Below, piece by piece: positions 10,288 to 20,569 of a stretch of 55,472 nt of DNA (positions are counted from its first letter, which is position 1; every line of letters begins with the position of its first letter). Source of the stretch: Gnetum montanum. Lineage: Eukaryota > Streptophyta > Gnetopsida > Gnetales > Gnetaceae. The notes below the pieces were generated by a model. That model was not told the DNA's origin, did no database searches, and saw only the letters and a program-made list of their open reading frames with translations. The translations under genes were made by a program, and so were the position numbers. The DNA is taken from positions 200,059 to 255,530 of the forward strand of contig MNCI01034697.1 in NCBI GenBank assembly GCA_015680685.1, written 5' to 3'.

Positions 10288-11500
10288 CCCTTCAATATGG
10301 AGACCAAATGTACAACTTGAAAACTTATTTCCCTTCAACTTGGAAAGTTTCCCCCTAGTTTGGAAGTTTTCCCCTTAGCTTGGAAACTTTTCCCCTTAGC
10401 TTAGAAAGTTCCCCTCCCCCCACCCCCAGTGTGAAAAATTCAATTCCCTAGTGCGAAAGCCACAATAAGCAAAATTTATCAATTCATGCACTCCAACATT
10501 GACTAGCCACTTCAACAAGCATGGTGACAAGCTCAACATGGAAGATTCATCTTTAGCATGGAAGGTATGCCTTGATTACTATTCATAGTAAACAAAATGG
10601 CCACAGGGGGAAGCACTTACTATGTATAGTAACCCCTAAAATTTGGGCACCCATTTCACTTAAAGTTGGTAGCCAATTTGTAGCAAAATCACATCAAATT
10701 TATAACAAGATTACATCAAATATGTAGCTTATTCAAGGCCAATATTTAGCCAATTTGCAATCCCATTCATGGCCCAAAGACCTTATAAAAGCCAACCTCA
10801 AACATCATTTAGAGTTTCCAATGAATTTTTGGATGGTTCAGCAATCTTTGACAAGATTCAACACTTACGAGAAAGGGAAACATTCTTAAGTAATTTGCAT
10901 ACACACAATTCCAAACTTGGGGCATTTTCAAGCACTCAAGAGCTCTTGCAAGTTCCCATACTTGCATTCTCTTGAACCTCAGTGTGGAAGTAGTGTGACC
11001 TTGAGATTTGGTAGAATTTTGGTGTTAACATTGCACTTTTGGGATTCCAAACCTAGCATGGAGCAACTTGGCATCCAAATTTTCCACCTTTCTCACCCCT
11101 CAATAGTGACCCTATTGGTAGATCCAAGGTTGCAATAGTGAAGGAAGGTTTAATAACATCAAGAGTGTCTTAGCACCCAAATCCTGAAGCAAATCACATC
11201 AGCTTCAAAGGGTTTTGCACTCTTGCATAGTTAAACCCCCTTTTTTGCTCATCCAGGAAAGCACCATTTCTACACATTTCTCTGACTTATTTTTTATTTT
11301 TTCTTAATAAAGTTTTAAGTTTTGAGTTTTTTGTTCAAAAGAAAATTTCATTTTTTGTGCATTATTCAGATTTATTTATATTTCCATGCTTTGCATCTCA
11401 TAAGTCCCTGGTTGATCTACTGGACTAGCTAGGGCACCTCAAATTCCATTTTTATCATGGAGGCCTTGGGGATTCAAGGTTGGGGAACTGCTTACACTAA
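10288..11500 (+). mobile_element. Possible LTR or promoter fragment of another element
   Basis: Non-coding. A tandem array (10318-10415) of ~20-bp units like ccccttagcttggaaagttt is followed by a TATA-like tataaaag in gaccttataaaagccaacc near 10784 and an aataaa near 11306. Array, TATA, then poly(A) signal is the layout of U3-R-U5. No termini, primer site or coding part was found, so the identity is tentative. Confidence 0.35.
10318..10415. repeat. ~20-bp tandem array, cttggaaagttttcccc
   Basis: Five imperfect units of ccccttagcttggaaagttt type in direct orientation, seen directly in sequence. Confidence 0.7.
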
Positions 11501-12825
11501 GGATCTTTGGTTTTCATTCTGGCAATCGAGGTTTTCATTCGTAGCAATGATGTTAATGTTGTGTTAGTCATTTTGAAATATTATTAAAGTATTAATATAA
11601 TCTAAACTAATCTAATTGTCAAAGTAAAGCCTAGTCTATCCTAAGGCAATGAGTATCCAATAATAGTTTATTCTACATGTCTTGAATTAGTGTAATCATT
11701 GTTGCAATTACCAAGTGACACACTAGTGGATGTAGTAAACAATGTCACTATTGGATTACCAAACAATTATATGTTTATGCTTTACACTAGTTGTGCCAAT
11801 TTTTCTAAGTCATTAGCATGTATGGAAATACAAATATTATGCTAAATGTATTAAGAAATTAAATTGCAATCAAGGAAATGATTAAATTATACTTAGTTTT
11901 GTAATGATTGTAAATTAATCTTAATCTTATTATCATTCATGAAAATTCTTCTAGGCACATAATTACTTTAATAAGATTCTAGAAAATTAACCTTAGTTTA
12001 TGTTGTGGACACTTGGTAATAAATTTTAACTTTCATAGAAATGAACTACAAGAGCTTCACTACACTATGATAAAAAATGACACTATAAATGTGGTTGGTG
12101 TATACAATTATATAGGCATCTATTGTCATTGTGTTAACACTAATGCATAAATGTAGTAGAATGTGCATTAATGTTGATGCATCAACATAGCCAACAAAAA
12201 CATTACTCATCATACCATAAACACTAACTAAAAACTCATCCTTGATTAAACAAAATTGGAACATAGTTTTGTTTCAAAATATGGGGTTGATTTGGTTAAC
12301 TTTAAGTGACTAGAGTATTACATTAGAAGAACTTATTCGAGTGAATTTTACAAATTAGAAATTGATAAAACTTTGGATACATTATCTTTACAAAAATGTA
12401 AAAGTTATAAAAAAAGACCAAGGCATATTCCTCATGACATGCCTAATGGTAGCGACTCTTTTGGTGGCTCTTTATGCCTTAGTGTAGCCAATGGCTACCT
12501 TGCTATTATTACTATTACTTCTTTCAGCTAAAATATATCAATTAGTATCTTTAGCTTCTTTTCCTTGGTTTTCTAGTGACATTTTGGAAGTCCATTATAC
12601 CCCCTTGACTCAGGAAGCATTTCACATGCCTTGTGTTTATAGTTCTAGCATGTTTGGCTAAGGTTTGTTTATTTTAGACATGCATCCTTATCTCTTATGC
12701 ATACTTCCAAATTTTTTCCATGTAATGGGTTCCTTGTGATATTTCCAACTTTGTTTAGATATCCTAGGGTCCCTTCAACATGTCCTTAGTTTTTTGGATT
12801 TTATCCAAAGTTATTGGCTTAAAGT
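11500..12825. other. AT-rich stretch, nothing recognised
   Basis: No domain, RNA gene or clear repeat array found on either strand; short open frames look random. Confidence 0.5.
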
Positions 12826-12830
12826 GTGAC

Positions 12831-12848
12831 AAGGGGAGAGGGGGGAGG
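12831..12848 (+). promoter_or_regulatory. Polypurine tract candidate
   Basis: An 18-nt all-purine run (aaggggagaggggggagg) lies about 300 bp before the dispersed repeat at 13147, followed by tgcgctaact, which could be an LTR start. No partner LTR was found, so this stays a candidate. Confidence 0.35.
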
Positions 12849-13146
12849 CATGCGCTAACTACCTTGCACCAACACATCTATTCTATGTCAATGTAGGGGT
12901 GTTGATGATCCCCTTGATAGACCTAATTTGTTCCACTTCACCAATAGTATAACTTGGGTTAGCCTAGGTTTTGTTAAAGGACTTTTGTTCACACCTGAAT
13001 GTTGGAAAACCTCTACGCTATCTCATGAAATTTATCAATATTTAAGATGAGGTCTTACATGAATAATTTATAAATTAGACATTTTTATTGATTTCATTTA
13101 AGCTTTTGACATCTAGATTATGTGAAGATATCTTCTTACCTTGGGT

Positions 13147-13850
13147 AAGTTGATTTTCTTCTTTTTCTTTTATGTTTTTTGAGTTGTTTCTTTCACAACT
13201 GTAGTTAAACTTTGTTAGATTACGAACTTGCTTATGTAGCTTAGAATTATTTGGTTGATGTAGAGTCTAGTGTTTGTGCAATAAATAAAGCTTATGCTTT
13301 TCTCTCTATTTTATGCTGTTGATGACTTAAAATATTAAAAATATTTATTTTATTTCTATTTCATTAAGATGTGATGTTCATCCTTATCCAAGGAGGTTAT
13401 GACTAGATGGCATGATGTTGGATCATTGAGGTTGTAACTAGGAGCCATTTATTCCTTTCCATGTGTAGTGTTTAATTTGTTCAATAAGGGATTATGACAT
13501 GTGTGAGTTATTGAAAACATTATACTTGTTCCCACATGGGATTGTGATGCATATGTATTTATTGTTATCTTATTCTAACATTTATAAAATTCATACAAAT
13601 CATAAAATATAAAATTATAAATATTTCCTTAGTTTCTAACCATGTTAACATATGTTTCCAATGTATGATATGTATTATAATATATTTTATATTTGTTGAA
13701 TGCAATGACATACATGAGTGTTTTTGGCAATTCACTCAACATTATTTTCGAAGTTTATGACTAGATTGTACTACGTTCTATATGATATAATCCCATTGGT
13801 CATGATTGATGGAACCTCTATCATTGGCATCATTCTTGGGAAAGGTGTTT
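13147..13850 (+). repeat. Dispersed repeat, inverted copy at 54.24-54.85 kb
   Basis: The reverse complement of 54240-54850 aligns along this segment. Shared words include gcttatgtagcttagaat, ttgaggttgt and gtattataatatatttta, plus actagattg near the right end. Estimated identity is moderate (old copies). The right-hand copy is cut off by the alpha LTR at 54851 and lies upstream of minus-strand Tekay/Del-like pol, so it may be the LTR or leader of that family. Confidence 0.75.
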
Positions 13851-14750
13851 GGAGTAGGTTCACTTCCCTAATTAATCACCTTCAAGCACTAAATCTAGAT
13901 ATTATGCAAAGATAAAACATTTTTTCTAGAAAACTAGATATCTTCAATTAATTTATTAGAAGATTACAATATAATTGATTTAGAAAATCAAAGATCAAAT
14001 AGACTTAAAAACTCAAACTATGGTAGAGCTTGAGGCTCTACAATCTCACAAGATTGACCTCACATCAAGATACAATCTCCAATAAGATCTAACACATATA
14101 GATTTGAAATCCCATTGAAGAGGCTTAGAGTTATGACCAAGATCACACATACACTTGGCCTTAGAGATGCATAAGAAAACATGCAACCTCTTTCCCAACA
14201 ACCTTCTCATCTCTATAAAGATCTTGGGATGTCTCTTCCCTTGGAAACTCTTCCCATGCCTTCTCTTCTGCTTACTCTAGCTTCTGTCTTTTTCTCTCTT
14301 TTTTTTTTGGAAAATGATTGGGCAATTTTATTCCAAAAAATAATATACACATGTACACAAATGATCATCAACTAGAGTCAACACAAGCCATTCATGTGAC
14401 CCAATAGTCACCTACAACATATCCCAAAATCCCCTACATGCCTACACATTGCAGCCCTTTCATGTTGCCCAATGCCTGTGACCCCAGTGACTCAATCCTT
14501 GTTCCCAAGAGCAAAATACAAATATGACCCCTGTACCCCAGAATACCCAGGGTTGTAGCACTACCTATCCATTTTCATCTTCAAACTACAACATCCTTCT
14601 TTTTCTTTTTCCAAGCATGGATACAAAACATTATTATAAAGATCCAAAGCCCTAGGAAGCTTTCCTAAATGACTTTCTAGATGTTTTTCACATGAATCTT
14701 GAGTTATTTTGGATGTTTCCCATTAAAGCCACCACAATAGAGCTTTTTCT
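13850..14750. other. No gene found
   Basis: AT-rich, with a T9 tract near 14302-14310 and several low-complexity stretches. No coding or RNA signal. Confidence 0.45.
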
Positions 14751-14764
14751 AGATCAAACAAGAT

Positions 14765-15050
14765 GTCTTCTTATTAACATGGGATGCTATTGAGACATCC
14801 CACATGAGTATGAGATGTTTCATATGAGTGTGAGACATCTTCCTTGCATTTGAGATATCTCACCAAGGTCCAAGATGGCTTACCAATGTCCAAGATATCT
14901 TGCACAATATGTCTTCTCATTAGCAAGAGTTCTACTCTAAGAAGACTGCAATTTAGCCAAGATGTCTCCTCTAAACCTAAGACATCTCTTGTTAAAACTT
15001 AAGTCTCAGCCAAGATGTCTCATGGACTTCCAAGACATCTTTCTAAAGTT
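14765..15050. repeat. Array of 'aagatgtct/agacatctt' motifs
   Basis: About a dozen copies of AAGATGTCT, GAGACATC, GAGATATCTCA and close variants lie in both orientations at 20-35 bp spacing. The array lies just beyond the chromodomain end of the minus-strand chromovirus, i.e. where its 3' LTR U3 should be, and so probably is that U3's repeat array. Confidence 0.6.
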
Positions 15051-15174
15051 GAAAACATGAAAAAGAAACTTGTAGGAAAAAGCACAAGGGAATTAGATGA
15101 GGTGTTCCTACACTAGAAAAGTGAACTCAAGTGAACAATGGAGTGGGAATAGATGTGATCCCCCACTCAATAAA

Positions 15175-15305
15175 TTTAGTCCCATGGATCCATAAAGCAT
15201 CATCAGTGGATTGATCCTTCCAATGGATCAAGTACTTATGCCTCTTGACTCCCTAAGTACTAGAAGCTTCCATTCACTTGAGTACAGTTACCTTCCTCTC
15301 CATTA
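15175..15305 (-). pseudogene. Chromodomain remnant
   Basis: In frame after the integrase C-terminus, with stops, the minus strand reads VKRHKYLIHWKDQSTDDALW. This matches the chromodomain core 'xxYLVKWKGxxxEDATWE', with the final Glu replaced. In chromoviruses this module tethers integrase to heterochromatin. Assigned by motif; the two stops make it non-functional. Confidence 0.7.
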
Positions 15306-15315
15306 AAGGCTTAGA

Positions 15316-16450
15316 CTAATCAATGGTCCCCTTCAACTCATTGATACTACCTTGTATGGTCTCCTCATTAGTTGGTTCATGATAGTGCACATGATCTAAA
15401 ACATTAAATCCAAAAGATATAACAACATCATTTGGTAAATCAATCTCAAAAGCATTATCATTAATTTTAGCCTTGATTTTGAAAAGCGTCATCTTCTTGG
15501 CTTTTAATTTGGAGAAGTTAACACCTCTCAACTANGTCATCTTCTTGGCTTTTAATTTGGAGAAGTTAACACCTCTCAACTACTTCTTCTTCAAGTACAT
15601 CCAAACCAAGTCACCAATAGTAAAATTAGATTTTTTATTGTTCTCATTTATCTTTAGGACTCTCTCTTCAATATTCTTCTCAAGAATAGATTTTACTTTT
15701 GCATGGAAACCCCTCATCTCTTGACAAAATTAGCACAAAGTTGAGCTTCACCATCAAAGCTCATCAAAGTATCTACCATCTCTGGATAAAATCCCTAATT
15801 CACTTTAAATAGACTTTTTCCAATAGCAAAATGAAAAGCATTATTATAAGAAAACTTAGTATGACAAAACAAGTTTTTCCACCTATTTATCTATCCATCA
15901 TACAAAGATCTTAATATGTTTTGCAAGGATTTATTCACCACCTTTGTTTGGCCTTTAGATTGTGGATGATATGCACTAGAAAATTTGAACTTTGTACTTC
16001 AAATTTTTCAAAGGGATCTCCAAAAATGACTTGTGAACTTGGAATCTTTATCACTAACAATATTTAAAGAAATATCATGAAACTTTACAACATGTTGAGA
16101 AAATGAATTTGCCACATGAGAAGCATCACCCATCTTCTTACATGGATTAGAATGTGCCATCTTGGAAAACTTATCCACAAAAATAAAAATTGCATCATTA
16201 CCACTCTTTATCTTTAGAATAATTCTAAAAAATCCATATATACACTTCTCCATGGACATTTGGGAATTGGAAAAGGCATATAGTGTTAATCCATACCTTT
16301 ACTCTTTTAAACTTCTGACATGTCAAGCACTCCTTCATAAAATTTGAAACTTCTATTATCATATCAGGCCAAAAATAGTACCTAGCCATTAGGTCTAATG
16401 TTTTATCTCTACCCATGTGACCTACCATGCCACTATAATTCTTTTCAAAT
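15316..16450 (-). pseudogene. Integrase remnant (zinc finger, DDE core, C-terminal domain)
   Basis: The N-terminal HHCC finger is visible as GHMGRDKTLDLMARYYFWPD ... CLTCQKFK (16225-16428). The catalytic core gives FIFVDKFSKMAHS (first Asp) and IVSDKDSKFTSHFW (second Asp) at 16008-16259. The third acidic residue, normally GQTE, reads GQTK at about 15940, so the DDE triad is broken. The C-terminal domain KINDNAFEIDLPNDV ... FNVLDHVHY (15316-15531) precedes the chromodomain. A 1-base N and a 47-bp duplication interrupt the gene at 15488-15582. Confidence 0.88.
15535..15535. other. Assembly gap (single N) between duplicated 47-bp ends
   Basis: 15488-15534 and 15536-15582 are identical over 47 bases on either side of one N. 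This is the expected look of an unmerged contig overlap, not biology. Confidence 0.93.
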
Positions 16451-16559
16451 AAAATATTTTTCCTAAAATCACAATTAGGAACACGTACCTTTCCATTTTT
16501 AAATAATAGTTCATCTTGAATGTGATAGCCTCTTCACTAGTCTATCCTATTCATCAATG

Positions 16560-17080
16560 GCTCTTTGAGGCTCCTTCAAACCTATCCAGAATCATCATCA
16601 TAATCATACAAGAAGGTAAAATCACCCATACCTTCCACATGAAGTATGTTGAAATTCACCACATGCACCCTGGATAACGCATCAGCCACTAAATTAGCTT
16701 TCCAATTTTTGTGCTTGAATATAAAATTGAACTCCTATAACTATGAAATCCACTTCATGTGCTTTGCACTTAACTTCTTTTGCGAGTTTAGAAATAGTAC
16801 TTTATGGTATGTCATTAAGGTAAATTCCTTGGAAAAAAAGTAATGCCTCCAATGTTGAATCAATTGAATAATAGTGTACATATCCTTCTCATATAAGTTA
16901 TATATTTTCCTTGAATCATTCAGCTTTTTAGAAAAGACAACAACATGCATACCTTATTGTGAAAGTACCCCACCAATGGTTAGTCCACCTGCATCCACCT
17001 CCACATGAAAAAGTTTCTAAAAATCTAGAATTGCAAGCATTGGTTCACTACTAATATTTTTTTTCAACATGTTAAAGCTC
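16560..17080 (-). pseudogene. RNase H remnant of chromovirus
   Basis: 16741-16950 reads VVVFSKKLNDSRKIYNLYEK then YTIIQLIQHWRHYFFSKEFT and FLNSQKKLSAKHMKWI. This matches the Gypsy RNase H pattern 'SEKLNxARxxYxxYxKELYAIVxALxxWRHYL' and 'LNSQKKLNxRHxKWIE'. Flanking parts are recognisable only with stops. It lies directly between RT and integrase. Confidence 0.85.
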
Positions 17081-17089
17081 CATTAGGTT

Positions 17090-17960
17090 CCATTTTCCTA
17101 CCTTAAATATTTATTTTTCTTCAACAAAGAAAACATAGGCCATGAAATATCACTAAATTTTTTTATGAACCATCTATAAAAATTTGCTAAACTAAGGAAT
17201 GATCTTACCTCCCCAACATTCTTAGGAGTTTTCCAATCCCTAATAGCCTTCACCTTGGTAGCTTCCATTCAAATTTGATTTTTAGAAATCACATGTTCCA
17301 AATATGTAATTTCTTTCTTGAAGAAATGATTTTTCCTCACATCAATCACTAGTTGTTCCTCCTTTAACTTAAGAACTACCATTCTCTAGTGATCCAAGTG
17401 CTCTTCCTTATTAGAGGTATACACCAAAATATCATTAAAAAAGACAATAAAGCACTTACTAATCAAGTCCTTCAATACATTGTGCACCAACCTCATTAAT
17501 GTAGTAGGTGCATTCATGAGCCCAAATGGCATTACTAACCACTCAAAAAATCCATTTGGTGTTTCAAAAGTTGTCTTCCACTCATCACTAGATCTGATTT
17601 TGATTTGATGCAAACCACTCTTCAAATCAAATTTTCTAAAAATATCTACATTTTTAAGGACATTAAGAATGTCATCCATCCTTGGAATATGAAATTGTAC
17701 CTTACTATTATCCTATTCACTACCTTGGAATCAATACAAATCCTCCATTCGTCATTATTCTTCTTTGGCACTAGTAGCATTGGAACTACACAAGGTGAAA
17801 TGGATTACCTCATGAAGCCATTTGCAAGTAACTCCTCTACTTGCCTTTCCAATTTGGCCCTATGATTTGGCACCATTCAGTAAGCTCTCTCATTTGGAAA
17901 GATAGCACCAGGGATGAAGTCAATATGATGTTATACATTCCTCATCAGTGATAGTCCATC
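17090..17960 (-). pseudogene. Reverse transcriptase remnant of chromovirus
   Basis: 17386-17679 holds MDDILNVLKNVDIFRKFDLK, GLHQIKIRSSDEWKTTFETP, FFEWLVMPFGLMNAPTTLMR and IVFFNDILVYTSNKEEHLDH. These are RT motifs from the FDLKSG region through YxDD. The YxDD box is FFND, so the first catalytic Asp is Asn. Flanking segments to about 17.1 and 17.96 kb continue the domain with stops. RT would copy the element's RNA; this copy could not. Confidence 0.92.
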
Positions 17961-18119
17961 CAATTCCCCCTTGAACACATTGGAAAATATTTTCTTTGAG
18001 CCTAACACACATGTAGAAAGTTCAACCTACACATAATCATAGTTAGTGGCAACTATTATCATAATAACAAAACCAAAATCAATTCCATCATATTTTTTAA
18101 TATATTCCCTCTCTTCTAG

Positions 18120-18420
18120 AAGGATTAAGAAAGCATTAGGTGAGCTTTATTGTGTCACTTATTTACCTATCATAGGAATCATCTCATGAATGCTATTAGA
18201 TCTAGCTACACTCTGCACATTTCTTGCTCCATCAAATTGGGCACCATTGTTAAAATTCCAAGGTCTATCAAGAATTACATTAGCATAATCAAATAGAAGC
18301 ACATCACATTTCACCACATCATGAAAACTTCCAATTTTAAATTTCAAAGTACATTTTTCCCTCACCTCTTGTGAAAAATCTCTAGACAACTAATGCATCT
18401 TCTAGGGTCTTAGATGAGAA
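18120..18420 (-). pseudogene. Aspartic protease remnant of chromovirus
   Basis: 18159-18389 encodes KFKIGSFHDVVKCDVLLFDY then ANVILDRPWNFNN, matching the 'CDVVPMDACHLLLGRPWxFD' end of Gypsy retropepsins (LGRPW altered to LDRPW). The catalytic DTG part upstream is not recognisable. The strand and order between zinc knuckle and RT support the call. Confidence 0.75.
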
Positions 18421-18659
18421 TTAGGTACTAAACAAAATCTAGAAACTACCCTAGAAGAAATAACATTTTCTGGGCTCCTCCAATTAAAACATGAATTCAT
18501 TCCTCAATAAACAAACAACTAGCCCCAATCCAAAACAAAAATGTTCTATTAGGATGATCTTATCTATTTACATTCCCCATGAATGCAAAGGAATTTAATT
18601 CAAAAACATTCTTAATTTTTGGAGCATTAGGATTATCTCTTTGAAGGCTTTGGCTTGAT

Positions 18660-19660
18660 TTCTCTTCTACCTATATGGTTTGCACATCTTTGTCCTTGGC
18701 TATGTTGTGAAGTGCACATTTCCATTTCTTGTGTTCCTGTTCTCCACACTTAAAGAATTGAGTGTTTGATGAGTAGTTTCCTTAACCTTTGACTTCCTTG
18801 CCTTGGTCCTTCTTGGCTTTGCTCTTTTCATCACCTCTTTCAATTTTGTTGTCTTGGCTACTCTCCTTATCTTTAGCTTTGGCCTTGGATCCTTTCTTAG
18901 AGCTAGATCCCTTAACCTTCCCCTTAGAAGTTTTTTTTGCTTCTATTTCTAAATCAACCTAATTTCTTCTTATCCTTGAGTGCCAAATCATAAGCCTCAT
19001 CAAGATTTTGTAGTTAATAAAAGGATAAATTTTATTGATACACCATTTTAAGATCTTATAAAAAGATTAAAGCTTGTAAATATTCCCTCTAGTTTACCTT
19101 AGCTTGATAGATAGATCATAAAATTTGATGTAGAGTTATTTGACATCCTTGTCACCTTGCCTTAGGAATTTCAACTTCATAATGGTTTCTTGTCTCTAAC
19201 AAGATTGTTCAAATTTTCTCTTCAAGATTTATTACATTAGATCCCAATATCTGATGGGTTGGATATTTCATATTTCATGATCCTAGGATTCTTTTTCCCA
19301 GAAAGTAGAAGTCATACCTTCTAATATGAATTTAGCAATAGGTACCTTGAAGTTATTCGGTACCTCTTCCAATTGAAAATTCTTTTCAAGTGTCTTAAGA
19401 CAACTTACAAAAGCATTAGTGTCATCCACATCATTGAAAGTATTCAACTCTATGTATGGAAGTCTTTTAATATTTTTGAATGCTCTGGCAAGACTTGCCT
19501 CATCTTCCTCATCAAGCTTACCTAAAGAAGAAGTAATGAACATTGTTAGAGCTCTTAGATTTATCATATGAGAAAAAATATTTTCTCCCATTAGAATCCT
19601 TGGCTAATGGTTTCCTACACTTTCATATTTGGATTATTTTTCCTCTTCATCCATTCCATC
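18660..19660 (-). pseudogene. Gag remnant of chromovirus with zinc knuckle
   Basis: 19283-19592 carries LPYIELNTFNDVDDTNAFVS and FILEGMTSTFWEKE, the capsid core of Gypsy Gag. Near 18710-18760 the minus strand reads FFKCGEQEHKKWKC, a CCHC zinc knuckle whose first Cys has become Phe. Lys-rich sequence (18.78-18.95 kb) lies between. Coding is broken by stops. Confidence 0.8.
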
Positions 19661-19905
19661 TTCCCATGGTTGTAAAAATTCTTCATCTAAACATACATGC
19701 TCTTCACCTTTGTGTATTAGAATATGACTAGGACCAACATTTGTATCTACCTTTAAATTATTTTGATCTAATCAAGAAACCATCATCTAGAAGGTAGAAT
19801 TTATGCTCTTTCATACCCTAATTTAGATCTTGCACCTATTTCTTCTTGGGTTCCATCTAAAATTGATAAAATCCTTAATCAACTTTCAAGCAACAATAAA
19901 ACTAA

Positions 19906-19917
19906 GCTTTGATATTG
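19906..19917 (-). promoter_or_regulatory. Decayed primer-binding site (initiator tRNA-Met type)
   Basis: The minus strand reads caatatcaaagc against the usual TGGTATCAGAGC. Three of four differences are G-to-A. It lies upstream of gag where a PBS is expected. Confidence 0.5.
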
Positions 19918-19919
19918 TA

Positions 19920-20565
19920 ACAATGGGAAAAATCGATGCTAGAAGACTAAAAGATCCTGCATAAGATAGTTTAACTTGTGGATCCATGGGCCTCAAAAAG
20001 AATTTGGAGCACCTTAAATGGTCTTATTAATCACTCAAGGACTTAAAGGATCCATTACCAATTTATTTATACATTGATTATAATGTAATGAGGATTTGTA
20101 AAACAAGGTTGCAGTGCGAGATTTGAGAGTAGATAAAATGAAAAAATAATGTAGCCAAATAGGAATAACTACAAATATTATATTAAATAATAAATATCAA
20201 TGAATGTAAAAATGGAGGGCTTGAGAAAGAATATAGATCAAGGCTTTAAAGCCTAAGAAATTAATATGCCTACTATAATCTGATGTAGTTTGTAGTGTGT
20301 CTTGTGTGGAGTTTACACTAATTTTCTAGCTTGATTTGCAACTCAATAAATTATTTCTCCAATTGTAACTCTCAAAAATTAGCATTTTTGATGCTATGAA
20401 AAGTTGCTAAAATCTATTGCAAAAAGCTCATTTGGTCTCTGCTAAGTGATCTTTGCAAAAATTTATCAAAAGGTTTGAAATATGGCTTTGAATTTGATGT
20501 TTATAGGTTGTGAGTCTATAATGCTTGCATTTTTTATAGTTTTGAGCATTATGAATGGCTTCTTG
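19920..20565 (-). mobile_element. Presumed 5' LTR of chromovirus, ends not fixed
   Basis: Non-coding sequence next to the primer site, with a minus-strand TATAAATAAATTGG-type TATA near 20064-20078. No matching 3' LTR could be aligned by eye, so this is by position only. Confidence 0.4.
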
Positions 20566-20569
20566 GTCA

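Larger units (their letters stand above)
15160..19917 (-). mobile_element. Degenerate chromovirus (Ty3/Gypsy with chromodomain)
   Basis: On the minus strand the order is decayed primer site (19906-19917), gag, zinc knuckle, protease, RT, RNase H, integrase and chromodomain, the chromovirus order. The RT motif EWLVMPFGLMNAPTT and the protease motif VILDRPW match the CRM/Reina/Galadriel group more than Tekay. LTR boundaries were not resolved. All enzymes are interrupted, and key catalytic residues are lost (FFND in RT, GQTK in integrase), so the element is dead. Confidence 0.88.

Noticed and set aside
15473-15724. Plus-strand frame with a repeated peptide
   Set aside because: Repeat is the 47-bp duplication at the N; an assembly artefact on the antisense strand of integrase.
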